The notes: generated by a model from the letters alone, not told the origin. DNA of 64,000 nt from Portibacter lacus (GCF_021533215.1 NZ_JAJNKA010000005.1:248001-312000); one strand, 5' to 3'. Shown: positions 10,183 through 20,498, numbered from the stretch's first letter. Numbers and translations: made by a program.

Positions 10183-11625
10183 TTAGGCTTGATTCCTCAA
10201 CCTCACTTGTTCCCTTACGATAATGGCCATGGCGATAAAAAACATTCCTCCCACTTTTATAGCTTCGATTAAGTCATTAATCAACACCGTCACTGCAATT
10301 AAGATAATGGATATCGTAGCAGCCATGACTAATGCTTTCATTTGTGGATCCATAATCTGGTGATAAAGTGAAGAACCACATATAATCGCAGTAAACAAGA
10401 AAATGATAAAAACCAATAGCCCTATAACTCCCTGCTCCACCATCGTCATAAGAAAATAGTTATGAATACCAGACTTATCAGGGTTGTCAGAAACATAGGT
10501 CACAAAACTACTCACCATGTAGTTCTTGTAATTAAAGTAAAAATTTCCAGGACCAAATCCTGTCCACGGCCTTTCACCTATCATGTGCCCGCCAGCAACC
10601 CACCGATTCACCCGCTCCATCGTGGATATATCTTCTAACTTAATGGTTGCTTCGATCAGATTATCATAGTTCTCATGCGTAATCGTCTTCTCATACTGAG
10701 GCGCGAATTCGAGATACTTTGAATTATTGACAAAGTAGAAACCTAACAAGACAGCGATAATTCCACTAGTCAGTATGGTTATATTAACAAGCTTAAACTT
10801 GATGATATAATAACATCCGATCGCAATAACGACTGCTAATTGCGCAGCTCTAGTGTAGGTGAAATAGATCGCAACTAGAAACATGACTCCTAATGACGCA
10901 ATCAGTAATCTTTCCAAAGAACCTTTATCATACCATTTATAAAATGCCCACAAATACGGAAGGAAGGCCGTCATGAGCAAGCCATAATTCACATGGTTTC
11001 TATAGATAGGACTCACCGCTGCATTCACTTCTGAAAATGAGAAATCCAACATAGCATGTCTTACTAACACATAAATGATGGTCAGACTTAACATCGAAAG
11101 CAGTGTCCAAAAAAACATCTTATATCTATTCTTGTCTTTAAATATGTACAGACTCAGGAAATAAAATGGAATAACGAACCACAGTTTAGCCAAAAAAAAC
11201 TTGATACCAATCACTATGCTATCTGCTAAAACTGCAGTTACAAGTATCCATCCTAGGTGAAAAAGTAAACCTATCGTAATTGGATGAGTGATATAGTTTA
11301 CACCACTTCGTTTAAATTTTAATAGAAAGATGAAAGGAGAAAGTGCTGTTAGCCCGATTAACAGTAACTCGCCCGGCACATCGATTCCCAGACCATTCGG
11401 TAAGTAAAACTCGATCGTGATCGGAAGGACGAAAATCAATAAATAATAGAGTTTAGATATATCTAAAATTCCCCAGATACCAATAACAAGTACAAATGGA
11501 ACTAGCGCCAAGTAATATGCTTCTAGATATATAGCGGCACTAACACATAAAACAAAGACTAAACCCAGCATAATGAAAAGACGCTCTGGGCTGTAAAAAT
11601 GGCTATGTTTTATAGCAGAGATCAT
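10183..11625 (-). CDS. O-antigen ligase / polymerase family membrane protein (Wzy/WaaL-like)
   Basis: Polytopic inner membrane protein of 480 residues with about 10-12 hydrophobic helices. The large periplasmic loop (about residues 320-400) carries GFGPGNFYFNY and SGIHNYFLMTMVEQGVIG, the pattern seen in O-antigen ligases and polymerases (PF04932), including the conserved His before a short amphipathic segment. It would polymerise or ligate polysaccharide repeat units at the periplasmic face. Its ATG overlaps the stop of the Wzz-like gene by 4 bp (ATGA), so they are translationally coupled. It ends tail to tail with the HTCS gene, one base apart. Polymerase and ligase cannot be told apart from sequence alone. 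Confidence 0.85.
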   Translation of the reverse strand: MISAIKHSHFYSPERLFIMLGLVFVLCVSAAIYLEAYYLALVPFVLVIGIWGILDISKLYYLLIFVLPITIEFYLPNGLGIDVPGELLLIGLTALSPFIFLLKFKRSGVNYITHPITIGLLFHLGWILVTAVLADSIVIGIKFFLAKLWFVIPFYFLSLYIFKDKNRYKMFFWTLLSMLSLTIIYVLVRHAMLDFSFSEVNAAVSPIYRNHVNYGLLMTAFLPYLWAFYKWYDKGSLERLLIASLGVMFLVAIYFTYTRAAQLAVVIAIGCYYIIKFKLVNITILTSGIIAVLLGFYFVNNSKYLEFAPQYEKTITHENYDNLIEATIKLEDISTMERVNRWVAGGHMIGERPWTGFGPGNFYFNYKNYMVSSFVTYVSDNPDKSGIHNYFLMTMVEQGVIGLLVFIIFLFTAIICGSSLYHQIMDPQMKALVMAATISIILIAVTVLINDLIEAIKVGGMFFIAMAIIVREQVRLRNQA

Positions 11626-12614
11626 TTTACCTCATTCCAGTTCACCGATTTGTATTTTTCTACAACTACCGCAACCAATAAGCTGAAGAATAAGGAGATC
11701 AATGCTACAGACAGCACTAATATAGATCTTTTCGGTCTCGATTTTACTAACGGAGTTTCAGCAGATTCTATTAGGTGAATCGCATTATAATCCGACTGCT
11801 TCGCCGATAATAATTGTTTATACCTTTCTTTATCCAAACTTAACTGAAGACCGAACTCTCTTTGTTCCTGCTCTAATACAACAACTCTAGAGACTCCTTT
11901 CGTGAAATCCTGAATTTGCTTTTCAATCGCAGCTATCTGCGATTTATTAGTAGCTGATGCCAGTGCTTCCGTTAATGCTTGACCTTGGTATTCTGTATCA
12001 AAAATCCCGTACTTGCTTTTTTCTCTTTCTATTTTTCTGGTTAGAGAATCAAGATCAATGGTCTTTCTAGTAATATTGGACTTAAATTTCTCAATCTGCA
12101 AAGATTGACTTCTTTTAATCGTTCGTTGTGCAATTTCATTAATTACATCTCTAGCTCTATTTGCTATCTTTCGTGAAAGTTCTGGATCTTTATCTTCAAC
12201 TGAGATCTCTATCGCATCGAACTTATTTTTCTGAGCAGAAAATAATTTTCTAAAATGCTCATTCACTTTGAACTTACCCTTAGCTGTCTCAGTCTTAATT
12301 TCGTAGTGTTCTGCTAGATTGAATTCCTCTATTAATGTATTCGCTAATTCTCCAGAATTAGCAATAGAAAGCAGTCTATCTATATCTTCATCTCGACCAT
12401 AATAGTCAATGTTTATTTCGAATCCTCCTATTGGTGCTGGCTTTGCCAAATCTGAACTAGCAGCATAGAAGATGGTGGTTGATTTGTAGTAATTGTCCAA
12501 TGTTAGAGAAATAATCACTGCAGCAATAACGGCTATTGAACATAATATAAGAATGGATTTGAACCACTTTCTAAATATTTTAATCAACGATAATAAACTA
12601 TCCGTACTATTCAT
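11622..12614 (-). CDS. Wzz-type chain length determinant protein
   Basis: Polysaccharide co-polymerase-like protein of 330 residues. It has an N-terminal transmembrane helix (about residues 19-37), a periplasmic region rich in predicted coiled coil (about 160-270, with heptad-like Leu/Ile spacing), and a C-terminal transmembrane helix (about 296-320). That helix is preceded by the proline-bearing stretch ETPLVKSRPKRSILVLS, the usual Wzz layout. No cytoplasmic tyrosine-kinase domain follows, so it is the kinase-less type. It would set chain length together with the downstream Wzy/WaaL-like protein, whose start overlaps this stop by 4 bp. A -7-like box lies at 12632-12639. Confidence 0.85.
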   Translation of the reverse strand: MNSTDSLLSLIKIFRKWFKSILILCSIAVIAAVIISLTLDNYYKSTTIFYAASSDLAKPAPIGGFEINIDYYGRDEDIDRLLSIANSGELANTLIEEFNLAEHYEIKTETAKGKFKVNEHFRKLFSAQKNKFDAIEISVEDKDPELSRKIANRARDVINEIAQRTIKRSQSLQIEKFKSNITRKTIDLDSLTRKIEREKSKYGIFDTEYQGQALTEALASATNKSQIAAIEKQIQDFTKGVSRVVVLEQEQREFGLQLSLDKERYKQLLSAKQSDYNAIHLIESAETPLVKSRPKRSILVLSVALISLFFSLLVAVVVEKYKSVNWNEVK

Positions 12615-12631
12615 TTAATTCAATTATTTCG

Positions 12632-12639
12632 CAAATGTA
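12632..12639 (-). promoter_or_regulatory. Candidate -7 box for the wzz-wzy pair
   Basis: On the minus strand this reads TACATTTG, an exact fit to the Bacteroidota TAnnTTTG -7 consensus, 17 bp upstream of the Wzz-like ATG. No TTG is seen at the canonical -33 spacing, so it rests on the -7 match alone. It would give the wzz-wzy pair a transcript separate from the flippase gene upstream. Confidence 0.35.
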
Positions 12640-12752
12640 TGAAAACCCAACATTCTTTTCCTTAAATCCTGACTTCGGTTTATATTCTGAGACTTCCTGC
12701 ATTTAATTATTTAGTATACTATATACTAATATTGACCTAAATAAAGGACTAC

Positions 12753-14183
12753 CTATATCATCTTAAAGTCTGACTTTTTAATCAACCCAATCAAGAAAGC
12801 AATCATTAGAAAGAGTAAGCCATTGAAAAATATAGATATAAAAAGACGATCAATCATGTAGCTATTCGTAAAATAGAATAGAACGATGACAACCAAAGAC
12901 ATTAAAATGAGCTTAACCATGTTCACCCAAGAAAATGATAGATGAAATATTCGATATGAATAGAACACTTGTATCATCAACACCACAAATTGTGTGATCA
13001 TTGTGGCAAATGCAGCTCCTGTTTTACCCAATTCTGGTATCAAATAATAGTTAATTCCTAGATTTAGTACAAAGCCAAACAAAGCAATATAATTGAGAAT
13101 CTTGATGCTTCCATTCGCAGTCAATAAAGTCCCATATATGTAATTCAAACTTAAGGCAAACCCGGCTATCATTAAGAACAAAAAGGCTGCTGGATATTCA
13201 CTCTCCACATTGACATAAAAAAAAGATAAGATATCCTTTCCTCTAAATATGGTCATTCCGATGACAAAAATACTTCCCAATGTCAACAACCGAAATGCCC
13301 AAGAAACCAATTCGTTAACCTTTTCATTTTGCTTAATCATCCTTGAAAACATGGGCAATAACAAGACCGCGAAAAGAAATGTGAAATTGTTAAACGTATC
13401 GAATAACCTGAAGGATTGTGCATAAAGTCCAGCTTCCTGACCATTATCATTAAGCATCTGTTCTAACATGATACTATCCATTCTTGAATAGCCCGCCATT
13501 AATAAAACAAGGGAAGCGTACGGAAGACTTTCTTTTAACAAAGACTTGATAAAACTGAAGTCAATACTTAATGACAGCTTTGTTAATTTTCGATGTGTAT
13601 AAATCAAGGCGAAAAACAATGTAATGGCTATACTCCCGAATTGTACTTTAACAAAGTAGCTGATCGTGATATCTACAATGCCTGGATTTCCCCAGATCAC
13701 GTAACTCATCCAGATAATTAAAATGAGCTTGTCTAATACAGATATAAAACTATCCGTAAAATATTTTCCTGACCCCGAAATATTCGTTCTTACGTAAAGA
13801 AGAAAGGAAAGGCATGCCTGGCTCGCGATTATCCAGATTAGAATACTCTGAAAATATGCTAGATAACCGAAAAAATAAGCTGTGATGGTTACTAGTATTC
13901 CGAAACCTATAGAAAAAAGCAACTTAGCACCTAATACGCCAGGCAGAAAGCTGGAGAGCTGTTCCGGATTCCGCGATATCTTTCGATTATTGTAATTCTG
14001 AATGCCTAAGTCTGCGAATATTTGCTGGATATAGACAAAATTAAATAGTGCTAAAAAAATACCGTAAGCCTCCGTACCAACAATATTCTGGACCGACGTA
14101 TCTATTGCTAAAGCATAAAAAGGTTTAATCAAAAGATTAAGACCTACTAAAAACAAGATATTCGCCGTAAATTCCTTTTTCAT
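12753..14183 (-). CDS. Wzx-type polysaccharide flippase / oligosaccharide transporter
   Basis: Inner membrane protein of 476 residues made almost entirely of hydrophobic helices (about 12-14). The spacing and motifs, such as ADLGIQNYNNR near the N-terminus and a polar loop around RMDSIMLEQML, fit the Wzx/MOP flippase superfamily (PF01943/PF13440). It would flip undecaprenyl-linked repeat units across the inner membrane for the Wzy/Wzz proteins encoded just downstream. The 138-bp gap to wzz and a -7 box in it suggest a separate transcript. No glycosyltransferase genes are adjacent, so the sugar unit must be built by enzymes encoded elsewhere. Confidence 0.88.
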   Translation of the reverse strand: MKKEFTANILFLVGLNLLIKPFYALAIDTSVQNIVGTEAYGIFLALFNFVYIQQIFADLGIQNYNNRKISRNPEQLSSFLPGVLGAKLLFSIGFGILVTITAYFFGYLAYFQSILIWIIASQACLSFLLYVRTNISGSGKYFTDSFISVLDKLILIIWMSYVIWGNPGIVDITISYFVKVQFGSIAITLFFALIYTHRKLTKLSLSIDFSFIKSLLKESLPYASLVLLMAGYSRMDSIMLEQMLNDNGQEAGLYAQSFRLFDTFNNFTFLFAVLLLPMFSRMIKQNEKVNELVSWAFRLLTLGSIFVIGMTIFRGKDILSFFYVNVESEYPAAFLFLMIAGFALSLNYIYGTLLTANGSIKILNYIALFGFVLNLGINYYLIPELGKTGAAFATMITQFVVLMIQVFYSYRIFHLSFSWVNMVKLILMSLVVIVLFYFTNSYMIDRLFISIFFNGLLFLMIAFLIGLIKKSDFKMI

Positions 14184-14228
14184 AAACGGTTGTGATTACA
14201 CAATCCTAAAACTAAGACTTATTTCAAA

Positions 14229-15320
14229 ATGAGAATACTTTTTATCCTATTACTCTTCTTCTTCGCCCAAATAGCGAATACGCAAAATGATCAATATATA
14301 GAATTAGGGAGCGATGGCGCAGTAACTTTGAAAAAAGAAGGCGCAGATTTTTTTGCGAAGCTCGCTATTAATTGTGTCCACCAAGAATACCCGAACAAAC
14401 TGAATCAGGTATTACAAGATGCAACTATGCTCAAAAGTCCTAAAGAACTGCATCCAGCATTCTATGGTTGCTTCGACTGGCACTCTTCTGTGCATGGACA
14501 CTGGATGCTCATACATCTCCTTAGAACTTATCCTGGACTGGATTCAGAGCAAGAGATTATAGATAAACTAAATATTAGTTTAACTGCTGAAAATATCGTA
14601 GCTGAGATCAATTACATTCAAGCTGAAAGTAAATCTTGGGAGCGAATGTATGGATGGGCATGGCTGATGAAACTCGGTGAAGAATTATACAAATGGGATG
14701 ATGATAATGCCCAGAGATGGTACGCTAATCTGAAACCGTTAATCGAGGTGATCATCGAAAAGTATGAGGAATTTCTACTTATTCAGACTTATCCTATAAG
14801 AACTGGGGTTCATCCTAATACAGCTTTCGGATTAAGTTTCGCTTTCGATTATGCCATTACAACTGGACAAGAAGAGCTGGAATGGTACATCAGAAAAGCC
14901 GCCTTAACTTACTACTTAGATGATGAAGATTGCCCTGCATCATGGGAGCCATCTGGGGAAGATTTTCTTTCGCCCTGTCTCGAAGAAGCGAACATCATGA
15001 GACGAGTACTAGACCCGAAATCGTTCAACAAATGGTTCGAGGACTTCCTAGATAAAAAAGAACTGAAGAGCCTCCTTATCCCTGCCAATGTTTCTGACCG
15101 ATCTGATCCGAAGATTGTCCATCTGGACGGATTAAACCTTAGTAGAGCAACTTGTTTTTTCGGTATTGCGAACAATTCATTCAATGAAAAACTAAGAGAG
15201 CAAATGATAACATCTGCAAATGAACATCTAAAAGCAACGCTACCTAATATTGCTTCCGAGCATTACGAAGGAACACATTGGCTTGGAACATTTGCAGTAT
15301 ATGCACTGAGTGCTAGATAA
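14229..15320 (+). CDS. DUF2891 family exported protein
   Basis: Protein of 363 residues with a cleavable signal peptide (residues 1-19, ending ..QIANTQ). The motif HPAFYGCFDWHSSVHGHWML near residues 75-95 and a Trp/Tyr-rich helical body (ERMYGWAWLMKLGEELYKW; HPNTAFGLSFAFDYA) match DUF2891, a family with no assigned biochemical function that looks like an all-helical, toroid-type fold. Its stop is only 4 bp before the exonuclease gene, so it is probably co-transcribed with the exonuclease and ligase, although an exported protein has no obvious place in DNA repair. Confidence 0.85.
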   Translation: MRILFILLLFFFAQIANTQNDQYIELGSDGAVTLKKEGADFFAKLAINCVHQEYPNKLNQVLQDATMLKSPKELHPAFYGCFDWHSSVHGHWMLIHLLRTYPGLDSEQEIIDKLNISLTAENIVAEINYIQAESKSWERMYGWAWLMKLGEELYKWDDDNAQRWYANLKPLIEVIIEKYEEFLLIQTYPIRTGVHPNTAFGLSFAFDYAITTGQEELEWYIRKAALTYYLDDEDCPASWEPSGEDFLSPCLEEANIMRRVLDPKSFNKWFEDFLDKKELKSLLIPANVSDRSDPKIVHLDGLNLSRATCFFGIANNSFNEKLREQMITSANEHLKATLPNIASEHYEGTHWLGTFAVYALSAR

Positions 15321-15324
15321 ATAA

Positions 15325-16344
15325 ATGGCAAAACTATTAGAACATAATGATAAAGGAATTTACTGCGAGGTTGCGGATGTTTATATAGATCCGTGGAAAG
15401 CAGTTAAAAAAGCATTCATTACACATGCTCATGCCGATCATGCCAGACCTGGATCGTCAGAATATGTCTGTGTCGATGCATCGAAAAATATCATTAAACA
15501 TAGACTAAGTACACAGAACGTAAGCAGTATTCCTTTCGGGGAAACCTTATCGGTCAATGGCGTAAAGTTCTCTTTCCACCCTGCAGGCCATATCATCGGA
15601 TCGGCACAGATAAGGGTAGAATACAAGGGTGAAGTTTGGGTTGTTTCTGGAGATTATAAAACAGAGAAGGATCACCTTTCTGGCGAATTTGCACCACTGA
15701 AGTGCAATACTTTTATTACGGAATGTACCTTCGGGTTGCCGGTATTTAACTGGCGACCGCAGGCAGAAATATTTAGCGATATCAATGAATGGTGGGCGAA
15801 AAACTATGCTGATAAAAAGATAAGTTTCGTTTCAGCTTATTCCCTTGGAAAAGCACAGCGTGTGATCAGTGGTCTTGATGCTTCTATCGGCAAAATTTAC
15901 TGCCATGCCGCAGTCGAAAATATAAATGAAATCGTCCGCGATTCAGGATTTAATATCCAAAAAACGTTCAGGCTAGATCCAGACGTTCCAAGAAAAGAAT
16001 TAGAAGGTGCCATGATTGTTGCGCCACCCGGATTTATGAATTCTAATTTTATATCCAAACTTAAAAACGTAGATCTCGCTTCTGCCTCTGGATGGATGAA
16101 TTTAAGAGGTGCTCGGCGACGACGTTCCGTTGATAGAGGATTTGTCCTCAGTGATCATGCGGATTGGACTGGTTTACTAGATACCATAAATGCCACAGAG
16201 GCTGAAAAAATTCTTGTTACTCATGGTTATGTCAATGTTTTTTCCAAATATCTTCAAGAGCAAGGATATGATGCGAGTATCCTAGAAACGGAATATGAAG
16301 GTGATGAAGTTGAATTAGAAAGCACTGCGGATGAAAGCGTTTAG
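15325..16344 (+). CDS. Ligase-associated DNA exonuclease (metallo-beta-lactamase fold)
   Basis: Cytoplasmic nuclease of 339 residues from the MBL/beta-CASP group that accompanies bacterial ATP-dependent DNA ligases. The zinc-binding motif THAHADHARPGS lies at residues 33-44. Further metal ligands fit HPAGHIIGSA (about 86-95), SGDYKTEKD (about 109-117) and LSDHADW near residue 275. Its last 14 bp overlap the ligase gene in another frame, so expression is tightly coupled. In characterised systems this enzyme works with the ligase and an Lhr-type helicase in DNA damage repair; the helicase here is at 22437-24896. The fourth partner of that cassette, a metallophosphoesterase, is not in the window. 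Confidence 0.93.
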   Translation: MAKLLEHNDKGIYCEVADVYIDPWKAVKKAFITHAHADHARPGSSEYVCVDASKNIIKHRLSTQNVSSIPFGETLSVNGVKFSFHPAGHIIGSAQIRVEYKGEVWVVSGDYKTEKDHLSGEFAPLKCNTFITECTFGLPVFNWRPQAEIFSDINEWWAKNYADKKISFVSAYSLGKAQRVISGLDASIGKIYCHAAVENINEIVRDSGFNIQKTFRLDPDVPRKELEGAMIVAPPGFMNSNFISKLKNVDLASASGWMNLRGARRRRSVDRGFVLSDHADWTGLLDTINATEAEKILVTHGYVNVFSKYLQEQGYDASILETEYEGDEVELESTADESV

Positions 16345-17911
16345 CAAATTATTTCAGAAAATAGAGCAGACGACTTCCACGAACGCCAAAGTAAAAGCAT
16401 TGGTTGAATTTTTCGAGGAAGCCCCAGATCCAGATAAAATATGGGCGATTGCCTTGTTCACACATCGGCGTCCAAAAAGAACGGTGAGTACCACTTTTCT
16501 CAGATTATGGGCAGCAGAACTAGCAAATATTCCTGACTGGTTGTTCGAGAATAGTTATCATATCGTAGGTGATCTCGCTGAAACGATTGCATTGGTACTC
16601 CCTGTGAATAAGGTTTCAGTAGATAAGCCTTTAGCACAATGGATCACTGAGATCGCAGCATTAAAAAATGAGCCTGAGGAAGTAAAAAAAGAATACATCA
16701 TCGAAGCATGGAATGCTCTGGATAAGAATCAGCGGTTTCTTTTCAATAAACTCATCACTGGTGGATTCAGAGTGGGAATCTCGCAACGGCTTATTACAAA
16801 AGCTTTGTCTAAATACTTAGAAGTTGATGATAGTAAGATTGCGCATCGATTAATGGGCGATTGGTCACCATTCGATATTAGTTTTCAAGACCTAATGGTT
16901 TCAGAGGATTTCAAGGATAATATTTCTCGACCATATCCATTCTATCTGGCTTATTCTGTAGAAAAAGAACTAGAAGACCTTCACCCAGTGGAAGAGTGGA
17001 GCGCTGAATGGAAGTGGGATGGTATTAGAGGTCAATTTATATACCGTGAAAATGAAGTTTTCATCTGGTCACGAGGAGAAGAACTCGTTACTGATCGCTT
17101 TCCAGAACTACACACTATTCCTAATGGCCTTGAATATGACTTTGTTATAGACGGAGAGATTCTAGCTTTTTATGAAGGCCAGCCAATGAATTTCCAACAT
17201 TTACAGAAAAGAATCGGTCGGAAATCAGTCGGAAAGAAACTGATCAAAGATGTTCCTGTCGTCTTTATGGTCTACGATTTAATAGAATATAAAGGAGAAG
17301 ATATTCGCCAGCTCCCTTTGAAAGAGCGACGTTCATTGTTGAATCAACTCGTGAAAGAAAGCAATAGTGAAAACTTGATTCTTTCTGAGCAAGTGGAGTT
17401 TACTGAATGGTCGGAGTTAAGAGCATTGATAGAGGAAGCAAGAGCTCGGAAGACAGAAGGTTTTATGTTGAAAAATCTTCATTCTCCTTATCGAGATGGT
17501 AGAAAAAAAGGAGATTGGTGGAAGTGGAAAGTAGATCCATTCACGATTGATGCAGTAATGATTTATGCACAACGAGGTCATGGCCGAAGGGCGAATTTAT
17601 TTACTGATTTCACGTTCGCGCTTTGGGATGGAGATCGTTTAGTCACTTTTGCGAAGGCATATTCTGGACTAACTGATGTAGAGTTCCAAGAATTAAGTCG
17701 CTTTGTGCGAAAAAATACGATCGAGCGATTCGGGCCTGTACATTCTGTTAAAGCGGATTTGGTTTTCGAATTGGCATTCGAAGGGATTCAGGAATCCAAG
17801 AGACATAAATCAGGAATTGCTTTACGCTTTCCTCGAATCCTTAGATGGAGAAAAGACAAGAAGGCAAGCGAGGCCAATACTTTGGCTGATATTAAGACAT
17901 TATTGGATTAG
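16331..17911 (+). CDS. ATP-dependent DNA ligase (LigB/LigC-type, ligase-associated cassette)
   Basis: Seals DNA nicks through an adenylated-lysine intermediate. The 526-residue protein has an N-terminal helical DNA-binding domain (about 1-200). The nucleotidyltransferase domain follows, with motif I EWKWDGIRGQ, where K228 would carry AMP, motif III VIDGEILAF, motif IV EGFMLKN, and motif V WWKWKVDPFTIDAVMIYA. A C-terminal OB fold ends in GIALRFPRILRWRKDKK (motif VI). All motifs are intact. It overlaps the upstream exonuclease gene by 14 bp. This ligase is additional to the NAD-dependent replicative ligase expected elsewhere in the genome. Confidence 0.95.
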   Translation: MKAFSKLFQKIEQTTSTNAKVKALVEFFEEAPDPDKIWAIALFTHRRPKRTVSTTFLRLWAAELANIPDWLFENSYHIVGDLAETIALVLPVNKVSVDKPLAQWITEIAALKNEPEEVKKEYIIEAWNALDKNQRFLFNKLITGGFRVGISQRLITKALSKYLEVDDSKIAHRLMGDWSPFDISFQDLMVSEDFKDNISRPYPFYLAYSVEKELEDLHPVEEWSAEWKWDGIRGQFIYRENEVFIWSRGEELVTDRFPELHTIPNGLEYDFVIDGEILAFYEGQPMNFQHLQKRIGRKSVGKKLIKDVPVVFMVYDLIEYKGEDIRQLPLKERRSLLNQLVKESNSENLILSEQVEFTEWSELRALIEEARARKTEGFMLKNLHSPYRDGRKKGDWWKWKVDPFTIDAVMIYAQRGHGRRANLFTDFTFALWDGDRLVTFAKAYSGLTDVEFQELSRFVRKNTIERFGPVHSVKADLVFELAFEGIQESKRHKSGIALRFPRILRWRKDKKASEANTLADIKTLLD

Positions 17912-18047
17912 GCTCACAATCTTCTAAGTATCAATTTTTTCATTTGAAAACCATGACTAGAATGCATTTGGAAGCAGTATGAAAGTCTTCTATGATTAGA
18001 GCATAATTTTTTTTATTCAAATCGATATTTATATTATAAACATTTAG

Positions 18048-18085
18048 TAGGTTTAGAGCAGTGATGTTATTAACACCTAAACCTA
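18048..18085 (+). promoter_or_regulatory. Leader inverted repeat immediately upstream of the GH78 start codon
   Basis: TAGGTTTAG (18048-18056) and its perfect inverse CTAAACCTA (18077-18085) are separated by 20 bases, and the right arm ends 7 bases before the ATG at 18093. An inner GTG/CAC (18061-18063 with 18074-18076) would extend the stem with a 4-base bulge. It could be an mRNA hairpin that masks the start region, or a two-half-site operator about three helical turns long. The inverted repeat is certain; its role is inferred. Confidence 0.45.
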
Positions 18086-18092
18086 TTTATTT

Positions 18093-20318
18093 ATGAAATC
18101 GATTCTTCTCTTTATTGCTCTTTCATTATTTACACTGAACAAAGCATTTGCACAAGCTAACATAAAACCTAGTACCAATTTTATCCCAACGGATGGCCAG
18201 GGCTTTGACTCTATTGCACCTTCAGTATTGACTGTAGAACGTATACGGGAACCTTCTGGGATTTCTATAATCGACCTAAAACCTGAATTTGCCTGGGAAA
18301 TATCATTAGATTCTAAATTTCAAACCGCTTATCAGATATTGCTTGCTTCTAGCTTAACCAACATCGAGAACAATATAGGTGACATGTGGGATAGCGAAAA
18401 AGTACTATCCAGCTCGTCCAATAATATAGAATATGAAGGCAAAGCACTGATGGTTGACAAAAGTTATTATTGGAAAGTTCGAATTTGGGATGAAATGAAC
18501 CGCCCTGTGGATTATTCTAATCACCAAAAATTTACAACAGGAAAAAGCGAAAATACCATTACAAGTGCTAATAAGTTTATAAAGGAAAGAATTGCTCCTG
18601 TGGCAATAACACAACTCGAATCTTCGACATTGATTGACTTTGGAAAGGATGCTTTTGCGACGCTCGAATTCGATTATACTGCTAAAGAGAATGAAACTTT
18701 AGTCTTTCATCTTGGAGAGAAACTAGATGAAGGACATGTAGATCGAAATCCAGGTGGACATATTCGTTATCAAAAAATTGAAGTCCCTGTTAAAAAAGGA
18801 AACCATTCCTATCAGTTAGAAGTAGAAATGGACTTTCGGCATTCTAGGCCTATGGCAGTTAAGTTACCTGATTCGATTCCAGTATTGATGCCTTTCCGCT
18901 ATGCTGAATTAGAAAAGACAAATTCAAAAATTAGAAAGGAAGACTTTTCACAACTTGCATTTTTTAACTATTGGGATAATAATAATTCTAGATTTACTAG
19001 CTCCGATGATATACTGAATCAAGTGTGGGATATCTGTAAGTATTCTATAAAAGCAACCTCTTTTGCTGGACTTTATGTAGATGGTGATAGAGAAAGAATT
19101 CCTTATGAAGCAGATGCATATTTGAATCAGTTGAGTCATTACACCACAGATAAAGAATATGCTATTGCCAGACAGACCATTGAATATTTTATGAAAAACC
19201 CTACATGGCCGACAGAATGGCAACAGCATGTAGCCTTAATGTTTTATGCAGATTATATGTACACTGGTAATCTAGAACTCGTAGAAAAATACTATGAGCC
19301 ATTGAAATACAAGACTTTAATGGAGTTGAGGAGGGAAGATGGACTTGTGAGTTCCACTAATTCAAGTCCTGAATTTATGAAGAAATTAGGTTTTAAAGAT
19401 CCGAAAACCAAAATGAAAGACATCGTAGATTGGCCACCTGCAGGCTGGGGAGGAAATCCTGAAGTGATGGGTGAGCGAGATGGTTTCGTTTTTATGCCTT
19501 ATAGCACTGTGATTAATTGTCTTTACTATCAGAATATGGTCATTATGGCAGAATTTGCCAAAGGTCTAGGAAAAAGTGAAGAACAATTAGAATTTGAATA
19601 CTTGGCAGCACAAGCAAAGCAATCTATTAATGAAAAACTTTTTGATAAAAAAAAGGGTAGATATGTAGATGGAGAAGGAACAGACCATGCTTCACTCCAT
19701 GCTAATATGATGGCATTGGCATTTAATATAGTACCAGAAAAGTATATTCCAAGTGTTGTCGAGCATATTAAATCTAGGGGAATGGCTTGCAGCGTGTATG
19801 GTTCACAATATCTTATGGAAGCACTTTATAATGCTGGTGAAGCGGATTATGCCCTATCATTAATGACTGCAACACATGATAGGAGTTGGTATAATATGAT
19901 AAAAGTAGGTTCAACCATTACCTTAGAGGCTTGGGACATGAAGTACAAATCAAATGGTGACTGGAACCATGCTTGGGGAGCAGCGCCAGCTAATATAATT
20001 CCTAGAGGACTATGGGGAATTCAACCAAAAACTCCTGGTTTCGGTATTGCATCGATTAAGCCTCAGATGAGTAAACTGACAGAAAGTAAGATCGAAGTAC
20101 CAACTGTGAAAGGAAATATTAAGGGAGAATATGAATACGTAGATAATAAGCTACAAATCTATTCCATTGATATTCCAGCTGGAATGCTTGCTGAATTTGA
20201 AGTTCTCGATAGAATAGGAAAGGTGGTAACTCTTAATGGCGAAAAAGTCAGTCTTGCCTTTGGAGACGTGAGGCTTTTTCCAGGAAAAAATATTATCAAA
20301 ATAGAGAGCAATAACTAA
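18093..20318 (+). CDS. GH78 family alpha-L-rhamnosidase-like protein
   Basis: Exported glycoside hydrolase of 741 residues, with a signal peptide at residues 1-20 (..AFAQ). The N-terminal part is beta-rich and contains a fibronectin-III-like segment ([19 protein letters not shown]). The (alpha/alpha)6 barrel spans about residues 300-640. Its catalytic region has [18 protein letters not shown], where E334 fits the general acid of the DxxRxE signature, and later [11 protein letters not shown] plus [10 protein letters not shown], which provides the second conserved Glu. It would release terminal alpha-L-rhamnose, or a related sugar. It stands alone on the plus strand. Family is well supported; rhamnose specificity is inferred. 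Confidence 0.88.
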   Translation: MKSILLFIALSLFTLNKAFAQANIKPSTNFIPTDGQGFDSIAPSVLTVERIREPSGISIIDLKPEFAWEISLDSKFQTAYQILLASSLTNIENNIGDMWDSEKVLSSSSNNIEYEGKALMVDKSYYWKVRIWDEMNRPVDYSNHQKFTTGKSENTITSANKFIKERIAPVAITQLESSTLIDFGKDAFATLEFDYTAKENETLVFHLGEKLDEGHVDRNPGGHIRYQKIEVPVKKGNHSYQLEVEMDFRHSRPMAVKLPDSIPVLMPFRYAELEKTNSKIRKEDFSQLAFFNYWDNNNSRFTSSDDILNQVWDICKYSIKATSFAGLYVDGDRERIPYEADAYLNQLSHYTTDKEYAIARQTIEYFMKNPTWPTEWQQHVALMFYADYMYTGNLELVEKYYEPLKYKTLMELRREDGLVSSTNSSPEFMKKLGFKDPKTKMKDIVDWPPAGWGGNPEVMGERDGFVFMPYSTVINCLYYQNMVIMAEFAKGLGKSEEQLEFEYLAAQAKQSINEKLFDKKKGRYVDGEGTDHASLHANMMALAFNIVPEKYIPSVVEHIKSRGMACSVYGSQYLMEALYNAGEADYALSLMTATHDRSWYNMIKVGSTITLEAWDMKYKSNGDWNHAWGAAPANIIPRGLWGIQPKTPGFGIASIKPQMSKLTESKIEVPTVKGNIKGEYEYVDNKLQIYSIDIPAGMLAEFEVLDRIGKVVTLNGEKVSLAFGDVRLFPGKNIIKIESNN

Positions 20319-20498
20319 TAAGAATTGCTTTAATAATATTTCAATATTCTTGTGAACTGGCTTAACCCAATAGATTTACGCTGTAAGAAACATTACTAAC
20401 CTTGGCTAGGAAAGCAAAAATTTTAGGAAAGGAGTTATCCTTCTATGAAAAAAGATTAATTAAGCTATTTCCTGATTATTAAAACCTACCTAATCTTT

